A stretch of DNA of 64,000 nucleotides, taken from Nitrospira sp. Lineage in GTDB: Bacteria > Nitrospirota > Nitrospiria > Nitrospirales > Nitrospiraceae. The position numbers and the translations under genes are program-made. The notes below the pieces were generated by a model. It made no database searches and had not been told where the DNA came from. It saw only the letters and a program-made list of their open reading frames with translations. Positions within the stretch are counted from its first letter, which is position 1. The number at the start of each line of letters is the position of its first letter. Of this stretch, positions 26,022-35,469 are shown piece by piece. Where the stretch lies: the NCBI GenBank assembly GCA_018242725.1, contig JAFEBI010000019.1:1-64000 (forward strand), read 5' to 3'.

Positions 26022-28299
26022 CCGGCACCTCAGTCTGTGACGCCGATGGATCCGATCCAGGCTGTGGGGGCGGAATGGATTCCGGACAAGAAGCGGTGTG
26101 ATCCGACGCACGGCGAATGGTGTGAGCCAGTTCACGAGCATTTCTACCAGCTGCAATCACGTGCTGAAGATGTCGGTGGGCCTTGCTGTCGGTGGGAATC
26201 AATGAAAGAGCCAGCTCGCTGAAACCAAGTACCGCAGTAAGACTGTTGTTGAACTCATGAAAGACACTACGAGGAATGGTCCGAGGTGGTTCCATCGTGG
26301 GGAGAGGTGGCGTACGAGTCAGAAAGGCCTTTCGATCCGTGATATCGACGAGCATCCCGACGGTCTGACGTGGTTGAGATGATGGACGTTCTCGTTCAAA
26401 CCAGGTCTGGTAACAGAGACTGATCGTGCGAATAGCTCCATCTGGCCGAACAATACGATAGGTCACTTCAAAGATCCGATCCTCATGGGAGTTTTGGGCC
26501 GATCGGGCCATCACATTCATCATCTCTCGATCAGAAGGATGGACCAGTTGCAGATACCTCTCCAGAGAAGCCGGTTCCTCCATCCCGATGCCATGGATAG
26601 CCCGTAGGATCGGAGACCACCAGACGGTCCCCCCCTGGTAGTCATACTCAAAGATCCCAACCTGCCCGGCCTGCACGGCAAGATCCAAACGTATCTGATC
26701 ATCCCGAAACGTTCGATCAGCTTGACGGGGAGCCGTGATGTCGACAATAGTGACCAGGAGCGACGGCCCTGAAGAGAGAGCAATCGGGTACAAGCCGATC
26801 TCGGAGAGGAATCCCGAACCATCCTTTCTCAAACCAGAGAGTTCCACACCGGTTCTTGAAAGACACGTCGTCGAGGCCGACAAGACATCTCGGGATTCAC
26901 GCGCATACTGTGCGCGATCAGCGGTCTGGAACAGGGAATCAACAGGACGGCCGACCAGTTCCCCGTAGACATACCCGAACATCTGTTCAATCTTCCCGTT
27001 GGCAAGAGAGATCGTTCCTTCCCGGCTCACCAGAACCATTCCTGTGGCAGAGGCATCCAACACAACCTTGAGCTGAAGCACTCGTTCCTCCGCCAATGTC
27101 GCCATGAGTTTGTAGTCGGTAATGTCATCGATGGTTCCCGACATCCGGATCGGCTGATCCGGGAGCCCACGCATCAGAACACCCCGGCACCGGACAAACC
27201 GCACCACACCGGATGGTTGAATGACCCGACAGTCGATATCGTATGGGCGGTCGGAGGTAAACGTCTCTTCGAACAAGGCGAGAACGCGATCACGATCCTC
27301 TGGGTGAAGCGCTTTTTTGAATGTGTCATAGGTTGACGGCACTGACCCAGGCTCGTATCCTAAGATCCGGTACTGTTCGGCAGACCACAGTTCAGTAGCA
27401 TGCGCGACGTCCCAGGCCCAATTGTTCATATCTGTAATAGACTCTGAACGGCGAAGATCATGGAGGCCATGGGCGCCATCCTCGCTCCTTCGATTCGCAC
27501 ATAACCGATCTGAGAAACAGATCAGGAAAGATTCCTGTCCCTCCCACACAATTGGCGTTGTCGACATCTCGACCGCAACGGTACTTCCATCTCGATGGAG
27601 GACTCTGGTCTCCCATTGACATTCTGATTCAGGTGATGATGTTCGGATAAGGTGTTCTCGAACACTCTCTTCGAAATCCTGATGAATCAAGTCCAAGAAT
27701 GCATGGCCGATAACTTGATCTTCCGAACTTGCTCCGAGGATCCTCAACCCAGCCATATTCACGTACACAACCTCTTCGTCCGTCGTCACCAACATTCCTT
27801 CTGAGACGGACTCGCACAACAACCTAGGCGACGGTCTCCCACTACGATCGGCTTCCAACGCTCGAACATGTGAGATATCGCGCATAATCCAAATGACTGT
27901 GATCAGTCGCCCAGCACGGTCTTTGATCGGAGAAAGTATCACCTCATTCCAAAACGATGTGCCGTCCTTTCGATGATGGCGAACACAGACTCGACAAGCC
28001 CACCCATCTTGAAGGGCCAACCCGAGCTTTTCCATGGACGCACGGTCGGTATCTGGGCCACTCAGAATTGTGCTGGTTTGACCGATGATTTCATGCTCTG
28101 CATAACCGGTCAACGCAAGGAAGGCGCCGTTCACCTGGCAAATAGGATGGTGCGGAAGCGTGGCGTCGGTCACGAGGACACCACACTTCGTCGCTTCAAT
28201 GACCTGAGCCTTCAGGAGGTTCTCATGCTGGAGTCGAAGAACACGCCAGAAAGAGAGACTCAGGAGAAGCAGCATTCCCAGAAAAAGACCGGCTGCCAT
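25999..28299 (-). CDS. five-PAS membrane sensor with HisKA box but no ATPase domain
   Basis: About 766 residues. An N-terminal transmembrane helix (AAGLFLGMLLLLSLSFW) is followed by five PAS/PAC units, each ending in a DIT- or DIS-type strand (RDIS, SDRL, DDIT, VDIT, VDIT). Then comes a dimerisation/phosphoacceptor-like segment with FHEFNNSLTAVLGFSEL (His about residue 681). Only 85 residues remain after that His, and they hold no N, G1 or G2 ATP-binding boxes; they end in a Pro/Ser-rich tail. The protein cannot autophosphorylate in the usual way. A GTG at 28332 would add 11 residues, but the ATG at 28299 has GGGAGG nine bases upstream. It overlaps a lone receiver gene. Confidence 0.8.
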   Translation of the reverse strand: MAAGLFLGMLLLLSLSFWRVLRLQHENLLKAQVIEATKCGVLVTDATLPHHPICQVNGAFLALTGYAEHEIIGQTSTILSGPDTDRASMEKLGLALQDGWACRVCVRHHRKDGTSFWNEVILSPIKDRAGRLITVIWIMRDISHVRALEADRSGRPSPRLLCESVSEGMLVTTDEEVVYVNMAGLRILGASSEDQVIGHAFLDLIHQDFEESVREHLIRTSSPESECQWETRVLHRDGSTVAVEMSTTPIVWEGQESFLICFSDRLCANRRSEDGAHGLHDLRRSESITDMNNWAWDVAHATELWSAEQYRILGYEPGSVPSTYDTFKKALHPEDRDRVLALFEETFTSDRPYDIDCRVIQPSGVVRFVRCRGVLMRGLPDQPIRMSGTIDDITDYKLMATLAEERVLQLKVVLDASATGMVLVSREGTISLANGKIEQMFGYVYGELVGRPVDSLFQTADRAQYARESRDVLSASTTCLSRTGVELSGLRKDGSGFLSEIGLYPIALSSGPSLLVTIVDITAPRQADRTFRDDQIRLDLAVQAGQVGIFEYDYQGGTVWWSPILRAIHGIGMEEPASLERYLQLVHPSDREMMNVMARSAQNSHEDRIFEVTYRIVRPDGAIRTISLCYQTWFERERPSSQPRQTVGMLVDITDRKAFLTRTPPLPTMEPPRTIPRSVFHEFNNSLTAVLGFSELALSLIPTDSKAHRHLQHVIAAGRNARELAHTIRRASDHTASCPESIPPPQPGSDPSASQTEVPDVVGPHR

Positions 28300-28571
28300 G
28301 AGGGACAACCTCCCGGTAAGCCAGGACAACACAACGATGTCTCGCGACCCGCCATTGTCGTCCGCGCACTCGGAAAGAACTCAGGACCACAACGAACAAC
28401 GGCGATGAGACTCCTTCCCCAAGATGCGCTGGAGTCTCGCCGCTCTATTTTAGTTATGAACCCGAATACAGCAGAGGAATCCTACTGAAATTGAACGAGA
28501 AACACCAAAGCACGATGGGGTTGCGGGAGATAAATTTTGCCTCTATCTGACTAGAGCCGAATGTGATGAGC
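28300..28571. other. spacer between two leftward signalling genes, with a hairpin
   Basis: No gene seen. A stem of eight base pairs (GAGACTCC 28407-28414 with GGAGTCTC 28431-28438) is extended by a further GC-rich pairing. It lacks a T-run on the minus strand, so it is not a clear terminator. The region must contain the promoter of the five-PAS gene if that is transcribed separately. Confidence 0.35.
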
Positions 28572-29234
28572 CTATCCTTGCCGTTTCACAAAAAAGGCTG
28601 CTGCCTGCGCACGTCGCGTGATACGAAGTTTTTGAAATACGTTCGCCAAGTAATTCTTCACCGTTTTGTCGCTGAGTCCGAGGGCAACGGCAATTTCCTT
28701 ATTGGTCTTGCCTTCGGCGACCAGCGCCACCACTCGTTCCTCCTGAGATGACAGTTGATCCGTGCCCGGCGTAGCCGGGAGGTCGTGCAGCCCTCTCAGC
28801 CATCGTAGCGCCCGCTCGGTTACCATCGAATCCAGAATTGATTGACCCCTTGCAACCGAACGGATGGCCTCCAGCAAGGCCCCTGAATCGATTTCCTTGA
28901 GCACATAGCCCTGTGCGCCAGCTAGGACGGCTGCCAGCACGGAATCGTCATCAGCGTACGACGTCAGGAAAATAACTCGGGTGTTCGGGAGCACTCCAAG
29001 AATCTCGCGACAGGCATCGACACCGGACCCATCGGGAAGACGGACATCCATCAAAATGATGTCGGGTTTCAGCTTCTGGGACTGCAGAATTGCATCGCTC
29101 ATGGTACCGGCTTCCCCGATGACACTGACGCTTTGACTCTGGCTCAGGACGGTCCGGAGCCCCACACGGATCACTTCATGATCGTCGACGAGCAACACAC
29201 GAATGGTTTGGGTGGGAGATTTAGTTGTGAGCAT
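28572..29234 (-). CDS. NarL/FixJ-type response regulator
   Basis: About 220 residues: an N-terminal receiver (LLVDDHEVIR, IILMDVRLPDGSG, FLTSYADD, VLKEI) and a C-terminal LuxR-type helix-turn-helix (LSSQEERVVALVAEGKTNKEIAVALGLSDKTVKNYLANVFQ, quoted in parts: SSQEERVV, GKTNKEIAVALGLS, DKTVKNYL). It should bind DNA as a dimer after phosphorylation. The ATG at 29234 has AAGGAGA seven bases upstream and overlaps the end of the 12-PAS kinase by 14 bases, so that HisKA_3-type kinase is the natural partner. Target genes are not shown. Confidence 0.88.
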   Translation of the reverse strand: MLTTKSPTQTIRVLLVDDHEVIRVGLRTVLSQSQSVSVIGEAGTMSDAILQSQKLKPDIILMDVRLPDGSGVDACREILGVLPNTRVIFLTSYADDDSVLAAVLAGAQGYVLKEIDSGALLEAIRSVARGQSILDSMVTERALRWLRGLHDLPATPGTDQLSSQEERVVALVAEGKTNKEIAVALGLSDKTVKNYLANVFQKLRITRRAQAAAFFVKRQG

Positions 29235-32200
29235 AGGTTGTCTCCTTTGGCAAATCGAGAGAAATCTTCGTTCCATGGCGAGGCGTTGATCGAAGCAGGA
29301 ACACCCCGCGGACTTTTTGAGCTCGCGCCGCCATATTGGTCAGTCCATGACCAACTCCTTGAACAGAACTGGCGTCGAACCCGACCCCATTGTCAGTGAT
29401 GGTAAGACGAACCGACTGCGTGAGATCTTGGAGTGACACCGTGATGCGTGTCGCACCGCTGTGCCGCAACGCGTTGCTGACCCCTTCTCGTACGATGTTG
29501 ATGATATGCAGCGCTTGTTCGGTAGAAAGCTGCCGTGCGGACGCCTTATCGATCCTCGCCCGGCATCTGGCCGACGCTGTGCTGGACATCGTGGCAACGA
29601 GGTTCCGGAGTGCCGTTGGAAAGTCGCCACCCTGTATCACGTGAGACTCGAGACCGGCGATAAAATTCCGAACCTCTCCCATCACCTGATTGAGGTGCCC
29701 AATACTCTGATCGAGAGTCTTCATGAACTTTTTCGTGAGGGGTCCGGACTGTTTCCGAATGAGTGGTTTACACCCCTCTAATCCGAGTCCCACCGCATAT
29801 AAGGATTGGAGAATCCCATCATGAAGATCCTGGCTGATGCGTTCTCGTTCTTGAATCGCCGCGCTCAGATCTCGCTCACGACAGCGAAGCATCTCCTCCA
29901 TCCGCTTCCGCTCAGTGATATCCGTCGAAGCTCCAAGCATCATATGTGCGTATCCATCGTCGTCGTAAATTGGCCGTTTCACTGTCTGTAACCAGCGCGT
30001 CTTTCCCGACACATCCGTGATCTGTTCTTCCGGAATAAACCGTTCTTCCAGGGAGTGCATGACTTCACGATCCTTCTTGCGAGAAAACTCCACCTCCTCC
30101 GCGTTGGGATTGAAATCAGCATCTGATTTACCGATCAGATCATCCACCGTGATGCCATAACAGTCGGCGACCGCCTTGTTAGCCATCGTGTACCGTCCGT
30201 CACGATCCTTGGCAAAGATGAAGTTCGGATCGGTGTCAATGACCTGTCGAAGAAACATATGGGAACGGCGAAGGTCAGCTTCCGCCCGCTTGCGGTCTCC
30301 AATATCCCGCAAGATCATGCAGGCATACTCATTCCCTTCATGGAGTAAATAATTGACGCTCACGTCCGTCTCCAAGACGGCCCCGGTTCGTGACCAAAAC
30401 CTTGCTTCGAATGTCAACGATCCCCGTTCCTTTAAGTAGTTCCAGTGACCGATCCATCGTTCCACGGGGAAATTTGGGTCAATGTCGTGGACCGTCATGC
30501 CCAACAGTTCCGCTCGTGAATACTCCAGCATTCGGCATGCCGTATCATTCACATTGAACACTCGAGCGCTCGGATCCAACCATATGATCGCCTCAACGGC
30601 CTGATCCACAGAGAACTGTATCAACCGCAGCGCTTTTTCCAAGCGTCTACTCTCCGTAATATCATCGCCGACCGTCACACCACATTGCTTGCCGTTCAAC
30701 TCGATCAGTTCCGACGACAAGAGACAGTGACGGATATCGCCGTTTTTACTCCGCAGTTGAACTTCCATATTTCTGATGGATCCCTGTTGCTTCAATAATC
30801 CGAAGTAACAGGCTCGTTCTTCCACGGAATGCCAGAGACCTATCTCCAACGTCGTATGTCCCGTAGCTTCTTCTTTATGATACCCGAAGAGCTGCCATGC
30901 AGCCTCATTCGCATCTACGATCAGACCAGAGTCCAGCTCGCTGATAACAACCGGATGAGGGCTGGCTTGGAACGCCTTGGCAAAACGTTCTTCGCTGATG
31001 CGCAGCGCTTCCTCTGCTTGTTTGCGGTCCGTGATGTCGTTCGCGACGGTCACCACACAGAGCACCCCGTTAAGTTCGGCGAGATCAGCGGAAGCCAGAA
31101 AATGGCGGAACGCACCCGATTTGGTCTTTAAAGCAAACTCCATGTTGCGCATCGGCTGTCCGGCTTTCAACCGCTCGATGACTCGTGCTCTATCTTCGAG
31201 CTTTGGCCAGATACCTAGCAGGAAAGTGGTGTTTCCGATCACTTCCTCCCGACGATAACCGAATGCCTCCAGGCACGCATCGTTCACCTCGACGCAACGA
31301 CCCGTTACGACCTCTGTAATCCCGATTGGATGAGGGCTCGTGCGGAAGGCTTTGGAGAAGCGTTCCTCGCTCTCGCGCAATGCTTGCTCCGCTTGCTTCC
31401 GCTCCGTGATATCGAAGATCGCACCATCGAGGAAACGCACCTCACCACTCGAGGTGAACACCCCTTGCCCTTTTTCATAAACCCACCGGACAGTACCATT
31501 CGCATGAACGAGACGGTACTCGATGACATAGAGACGGTGCTCCTGCAAGCTCGCCCAAGTCACCTCCTCCACGAGTCGGCGATCATCGGGGTGAATCACA
31601 CTGGCATAGGAGCGGGTGTGATTGGCAATGAATTCCGAGGCCGGATACCCAACGATGCTCTCAATCGTATTGCTGAGATAGGACATCGTCCATTCGCTGT
31701 CCACGGCACAGCGATAGATTGCTCCTGGAATATTCGCAACCAGAGTGCGGAACCGTCTCTCGCTTTCGGACAATGTTTGTTCCGCCTGCTTCCGCTCCGT
31801 GATATCGACAGTGGCCCCGATCAAATGTGTCAGTCGTCCCTTGGAATCGCGAACGCCGTGTCCACGTACATCAGTCCAAATAACGGATCCGTCCCTTCTG
31901 ACCATTCGAAGCTCATAGTGGCATTCGTCGATTGCTCCGCTTTGCACCTGTTCCCAATTCTTCATGGCAATCGACTGATCGTCCGGATGAACAAGCTTCA
32001 GCCAACTAAAGGGATCGGTCGACAGTTCTGCCGGCCCGTAGCCGAACAGCATCTTGAGATTGGCGTCACCATGGTAGAGTCCCTTGAGAACATCCAATTC
32101 CCATACCCCCACTTTGCCGATGGCTGTGGCACGCGCGTAACGCTCTTGGCTCGCCTGTAATTCTGCAGTGCGTTCGACGACTTTCCGCTCTAAGTCATCA

Positions 32201-35160
32201 TGCACTTGCCGGAGCGCTTCCTCCGCCAGTTTGTGCTCCGTGATGTCCTGGAGTGTCCCGTAACACCGCACCGCTCGCCCGTTGACAACGTCAACCTTAC
32301 CGACAGCCCGCACGGCAATCCGACGGCCCTTCGCTGTGATGAGTTCTAACTCAAGATCCCACGCTTCCCCATGTTTCACCCCTTTTTCGAGCGCGTCAGC
32401 CATGAGAGGGACGCTTTCGGGTGTGTAGAAATCCAACGCCGTTTCCACCGTCGGGTGGTACAACTCCACCGTCGTCTCGTGCAATCGATGCATTTCCTGG
32501 CTCCACCACAGCCGGTCCGTCAGGAAATCCAACTGCCACCCGCCAATTTTCCCGATCGCTTCTGTTTGGGCCATCAACGCAAGCTGCTGCTTGTGGTGGG
32601 TGATATCTTCTGCAATCCCCGCAATGCGATTCTCTCTCCCAGTCATTCGGACGCGTCGATCGGAAATCCAGCGGATATGGCCATCCCGTCCCACGATCCG
32701 GTACTCACAATGGAACACTGCCGTCATCCCGCCACTGACAAATCGATCATGGCTTGTCTTCACCCGCATGCGATCATCCGGATGGATTGATTCAATCCAC
32801 AGCAACCAATTTTGATAGATTTCCTCGCGCTCAATGCCCCAGATAAAGGTAAATGCTGAGTTGACGTACAACACCTGCTGTTCTTCCTGTCCCACGTCCG
32901 CAATCCAGAATGCCGACCTAACCGACTCCGCGAACTGCTGCCACCGATCCTCACTCTCCCTCAACGCCTCTTGCGTACGATTGCGCTCGGTCACATCAGT
33001 AGCGATGACTCCGATGGCCGAGAGATGACCAGCGGCATCGGCCACCGGGAATTTCACGACGAGACTGACACGAAGCCCATCCCGCTGCTGCGTCACCTCC
33101 TCGAATTCCCGTCCACGGCCGCTGGCCAAAACTTCTCTATCATGCGCTCGAAACTGTGCGGCCTGCTCCTGAGAGAAGAGCTCGTCATCTGTCCGTCCCA
33201 AGGCCGCACCGGGTGCAAGCCCGAACACCTCATCGAACCACCGATTGGTATACAAATAGCAGCCGTTGTGATCCTTCAACGCCTTCACATTGGGCGCATG
33301 GTCAAAAAATAGCCTGAACCGTTCTTCGCTCTGGCGCAGCGCCTCCGTTCGATCGTTCACCTGACGTTCCAGGGTTGCATTCAGCTTGGCCAGGGATTCT
33401 TCTGCTTGCTTCCGTTCTGTGATATCAGAAAACATCCCAAGGATCGCCGGCTTGCCGTCCCACGTGATCCGTTCGGCCTCGACTTGAACCGGAATCATCG
33501 TCCCGTCCAACCGCACGTACACCCGCTCCGCACTGTGGAGGGACACACCTCCCCCGAGCAATCGTTTGATACTGTCACGAACCTCTTGATGATAGTCGGA
33601 GTGGATACACTCAAACGTCGGTCGGTCGAGAATATCCTGCGGATCCTGCGCTCCCATTAAGAGAGCACCCGTTCGATTCACGTAGACCGTTCGCCCTTCA
33701 CAGAACACAAAGACACCGGATGGGGACAACTCGACCAACGTCCTATACCGTTCTTCGCTCTCTCGGACGGATTCCTCCATTCGTTTGCGATCGGTCACGT
33801 CGCTATGGGATCCGAGAAGATGGATCCTCCGGCCATCGGCTTCCGTCACGAACGAGGCACGTGCTTCAATCCATCGGTACGTGCCATCCTTGTGCCGCAG
33901 GCGAAACTCCTGTCGATAGTCCCCATCAGGTACAGAACGATACTGCATAGCATAGGCAACTGCACCCTCACGATCGTCTGGATGCAGAAGGGTTGCCCAT
34001 GTCTCAAATGCATCGACAAGCTCTGTCCCGCTATAGCCCAACTGTCGTTTCCACTCTTCAGAAAAGATCACCTCATTCGTTTCAGTGTTCCAGTTCCATA
34101 ACCCAGTACCTGATGCTCGAAGCATTTGTTGGAGTCGCTCCTGAGAAAGCCGGAGTTCCTCCTCACCTCGCTGACGGTCCGTGATATCCAATACACTGTT
34201 CGACAGGGAGACGGGACGATCGTCGGCATTGCGACAGACTTCTCCTCGACCATGGATCACACGAATCGTGTGATCTGGACGGACGATACGACATTCGACG
34301 TCGTAGGTTGTGCCGTCCTTCAGTGCAGTGTCGATGGCGCTCTGCACACGTGCACGATCCAGCGGGTGCAGTGAGGTCACGAAGGTGTCATAGCTGACGA
34401 CCATGGACCCTGGCTCGTAGCCGAAGATCCGATATTGCTCCGCCGACCAGCACACAGCGCCGCTGTCGAGATCCCAGTCCCAGCTACCCAAGTGTGCGCG
34501 CGCTTGGGCTTCCATGAGCTGACGTTGCTGTTGATGGGCTTTTGTTTCGGATTGCCGTCGTTGGAGCTCAGCCCCTGCCCGCGAGGCAAACACAGCCATC
34601 AGCGATCGTAGTCGATCGCTATCACGCAACGGCTTGGTATCCATAAGGACGAGGAGTCCCATGGTCGCTCCGCTTTTTGTCTTAAGCGGTACTCCACAAT
34701 ACGCCTCGACCCCCAACTGAGCTAAACGCCCAAAGAGTGGGAACACCGTCCTGACATCCCGTTCAAAACAGGCAAAGGACTGACCAAGCGCTGTTTCGCA
34801 CGGGGTATTCATCAGAGGATATTCGAAGTTGTCGACGAGAGTGCCGTTGACTGAAACGGCGAGGGTACGGATTTTCTTCACCGGACTGTGGTGGATCTCT
34901 CCAACGACAGCATACTGGACGCCCAGTACCGTGCTCAGATGGCACACGAGAGTTGAGAAGAAGTCTTCTCCTGTCTCCGCGGCCGTCCCGGCGACGATCG
35001 CGCGCAACAGGTCCGACCGTTCGCGCAAATCATGTAACTCGTCGTCTCGCTGTCGCGAGAACTCCTGTAAGGCCTGATCCCGCCTCGTCAATTCCCGTGA
35101 AAGATCGGCGACCTGCCTGCGCAACAAATCTAATTCAGCCAGGTGACTGGTCGAATTCAT
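29221..35160 (-). CDS. giant GAF plus 12-PAS NarX-type sensor kinase
   Basis: A 1979-residue protein without transmembrane helices, so cytosolic. An N-terminal coiled coil is followed by a GAF-like domain (about 45-200), then twelve PAS/PAC units recognised by their closing DIT/DVT/DIG-type strands and following coiled linkers (KQAEEAL-type). The kinase core is HisKA_3 (ISQDLHDGILQ, His about 1780) with HATPase_c (REGVSNALRHSG, DNGVGFD, GHGLTNMAARA). Such kinases pair with NarL-type regulators; one follows directly with overlap. Several PAS units closely match those of the neighbouring 885-residue kinase. Start ATG has GAGGAG eight bases upstream. Ligands are unknown; some PAS units may bind haem or flavin. 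Confidence 0.87.
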   Translation of the reverse strand: MNSTSHLAELDLLRRQVADLSRELTRRDQALQEFSRQRDDELHDLRERSDLLRAIVAGTAAETGEDFFSTLVCHLSTVLGVQYAVVGEIHHSPVKKIRTLAVSVNGTLVDNFEYPLMNTPCETALGQSFACFERDVRTVFPLFGRLAQLGVEAYCGVPLKTKSGATMGLLVLMDTKPLRDSDRLRSLMAVFASRAGAELQRRQSETKAHQQQRQLMEAQARAHLGSWDWDLDSGAVCWSAEQYRIFGYEPGSMVVSYDTFVTSLHPLDRARVQSAIDTALKDGTTYDVECRIVRPDHTIRVIHGRGEVCRNADDRPVSLSNSVLDITDRQRGEEELRLSQERLQQMLRASGTGLWNWNTETNEVIFSEEWKRQLGYSGTELVDAFETWATLLHPDDREGAVAYAMQYRSVPDGDYRQEFRLRHKDGTYRWIEARASFVTEADGRRIHLLGSHSDVTDRKRMEESVRESEERYRTLVELSPSGVFVFCEGRTVYVNRTGALLMGAQDPQDILDRPTFECIHSDYHQEVRDSIKRLLGGGVSLHSAERVYVRLDGTMIPVQVEAERITWDGKPAILGMFSDITERKQAEESLAKLNATLERQVNDRTEALRQSEERFRLFFDHAPNVKALKDHNGCYLYTNRWFDEVFGLAPGAALGRTDDELFSQEQAAQFRAHDREVLASGRGREFEEVTQQRDGLRVSLVVKFPVADAAGHLSAIGVIATDVTERNRTQEALRESEDRWQQFAESVRSAFWIADVGQEEQQVLYVNSAFTFIWGIEREEIYQNWLLWIESIHPDDRMRVKTSHDRFVSGGMTAVFHCEYRIVGRDGHIRWISDRRVRMTGRENRIAGIAEDITHHKQQLALMAQTEAIGKIGGWQLDFLTDRLWWSQEMHRLHETTVELYHPTVETALDFYTPESVPLMADALEKGVKHGEAWDLELELITAKGRRIAVRAVGKVDVVNGRAVRCYGTLQDITEHKLAEEALRQVHDDLERKVVERTAELQASQERYARATAIGKVGVWELDVLKGLYHGDANLKMLFGYGPAELSTDPFSWLKLVHPDDQSIAMKNWEQVQSGAIDECHYELRMVRRDGSVIWTDVRGHGVRDSKGRLTHLIGATVDITERKQAEQTLSESERRFRTLVANIPGAIYRCAVDSEWTMSYLSNTIESIVGYPASEFIANHTRSYASVIHPDDRRLVEEVTWASLQEHRLYVIEYRLVHANGTVRWVYEKGQGVFTSSGEVRFLDGAIFDITERKQAEQALRESEERFSKAFRTSPHPIGITEVVTGRCVEVNDACLEAFGYRREEVIGNTTFLLGIWPKLEDRARVIERLKAGQPMRNMEFALKTKSGAFRHFLASADLAELNGVLCVVTVANDITDRKQAEEALRISEERFAKAFQASPHPVVISELDSGLIVDANEAAWQLFGYHKEEATGHTTLEIGLWHSVEERACYFGLLKQQGSIRNMEVQLRSKNGDIRHCLLSSELIELNGKQCGVTVGDDITESRRLEKALRLIQFSVDQAVEAIIWLDPSARVFNVNDTACRMLEYSRAELLGMTVHDIDPNFPVERWIGHWNYLKERGSLTFEARFWSRTGAVLETDVSVNYLLHEGNEYACMILRDIGDRKRAEADLRRSHMFLRQVIDTDPNFIFAKDRDGRYTMANKAVADCYGITVDDLIGKSDADFNPNAEEVEFSRKKDREVMHSLEERFIPEEQITDVSGKTRWLQTVKRPIYDDDGYAHMMLGASTDITERKRMEEMLRCRERDLSAAIQERERISQDLHDGILQSLYAVGLGLEGCKPLIRKQSGPLTKKFMKTLDQSIGHLNQVMGEVRNFIAGLESHVIQGGDFPTALRNLVATMSSTASARCRARIDKASARQLSTEQALHIINIVREGVSNALRHSGATRITVSLQDLTQSVRLTITDNGVGFDASSVQGVGHGLTNMAARAQKVRGVFLLRSTPRHGTKISLDLPKETTYAHN

Positions 35161-35469
35161 GATGGGACTCCTCTCTCAGCGCTCTTTCGCGAGTTCCATT
35201 CGACTTGTTCCGGCACGTGCTTCATGGCGCAACATCGAGGCGCAATGGCGTCATGTATCGGGGAAAATGAGAACTCTCCGCCAAAGGCTATTGGTTCCTA
35301 ATAACCAGGAATCGAGCGGGAGCTAGTTTCCTACGACCACGGGTGAAAGTCTAGATCCAAATGGCCTGGAACTTTGTGAGGAACCTGGCAGGAACCGCAT
35401 AGATTGATAGAACCAGAGGCCGGGCGCGAATTCGTCCGCCCCCTCGATACTATTACGCAACTGATTGGA
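35161..35469 (-). promoter_or_regulatory. leader region of the 12-PAS kinase, related to the leader of its paralogue
   Basis: No gene here. The part 35304-35367 resembles 38227-38296 upstream of the paralogous kinase: both share the core of GTCTAGATCC followed by AATG and CCT (35349-35367 and 38278-38296), a GTAGGA-ACTA block, and ATTCCTGGT. The related leaders suggest duplicated promoter or regulatory sequence. Confidence 0.4.

Noticed and set aside
28400..28442. Hairpin downstream of the NarL-type regulator as a terminator
   Set aside because: Long loop, no T-run on the minus strand, and 130 bases away from the stop codon.
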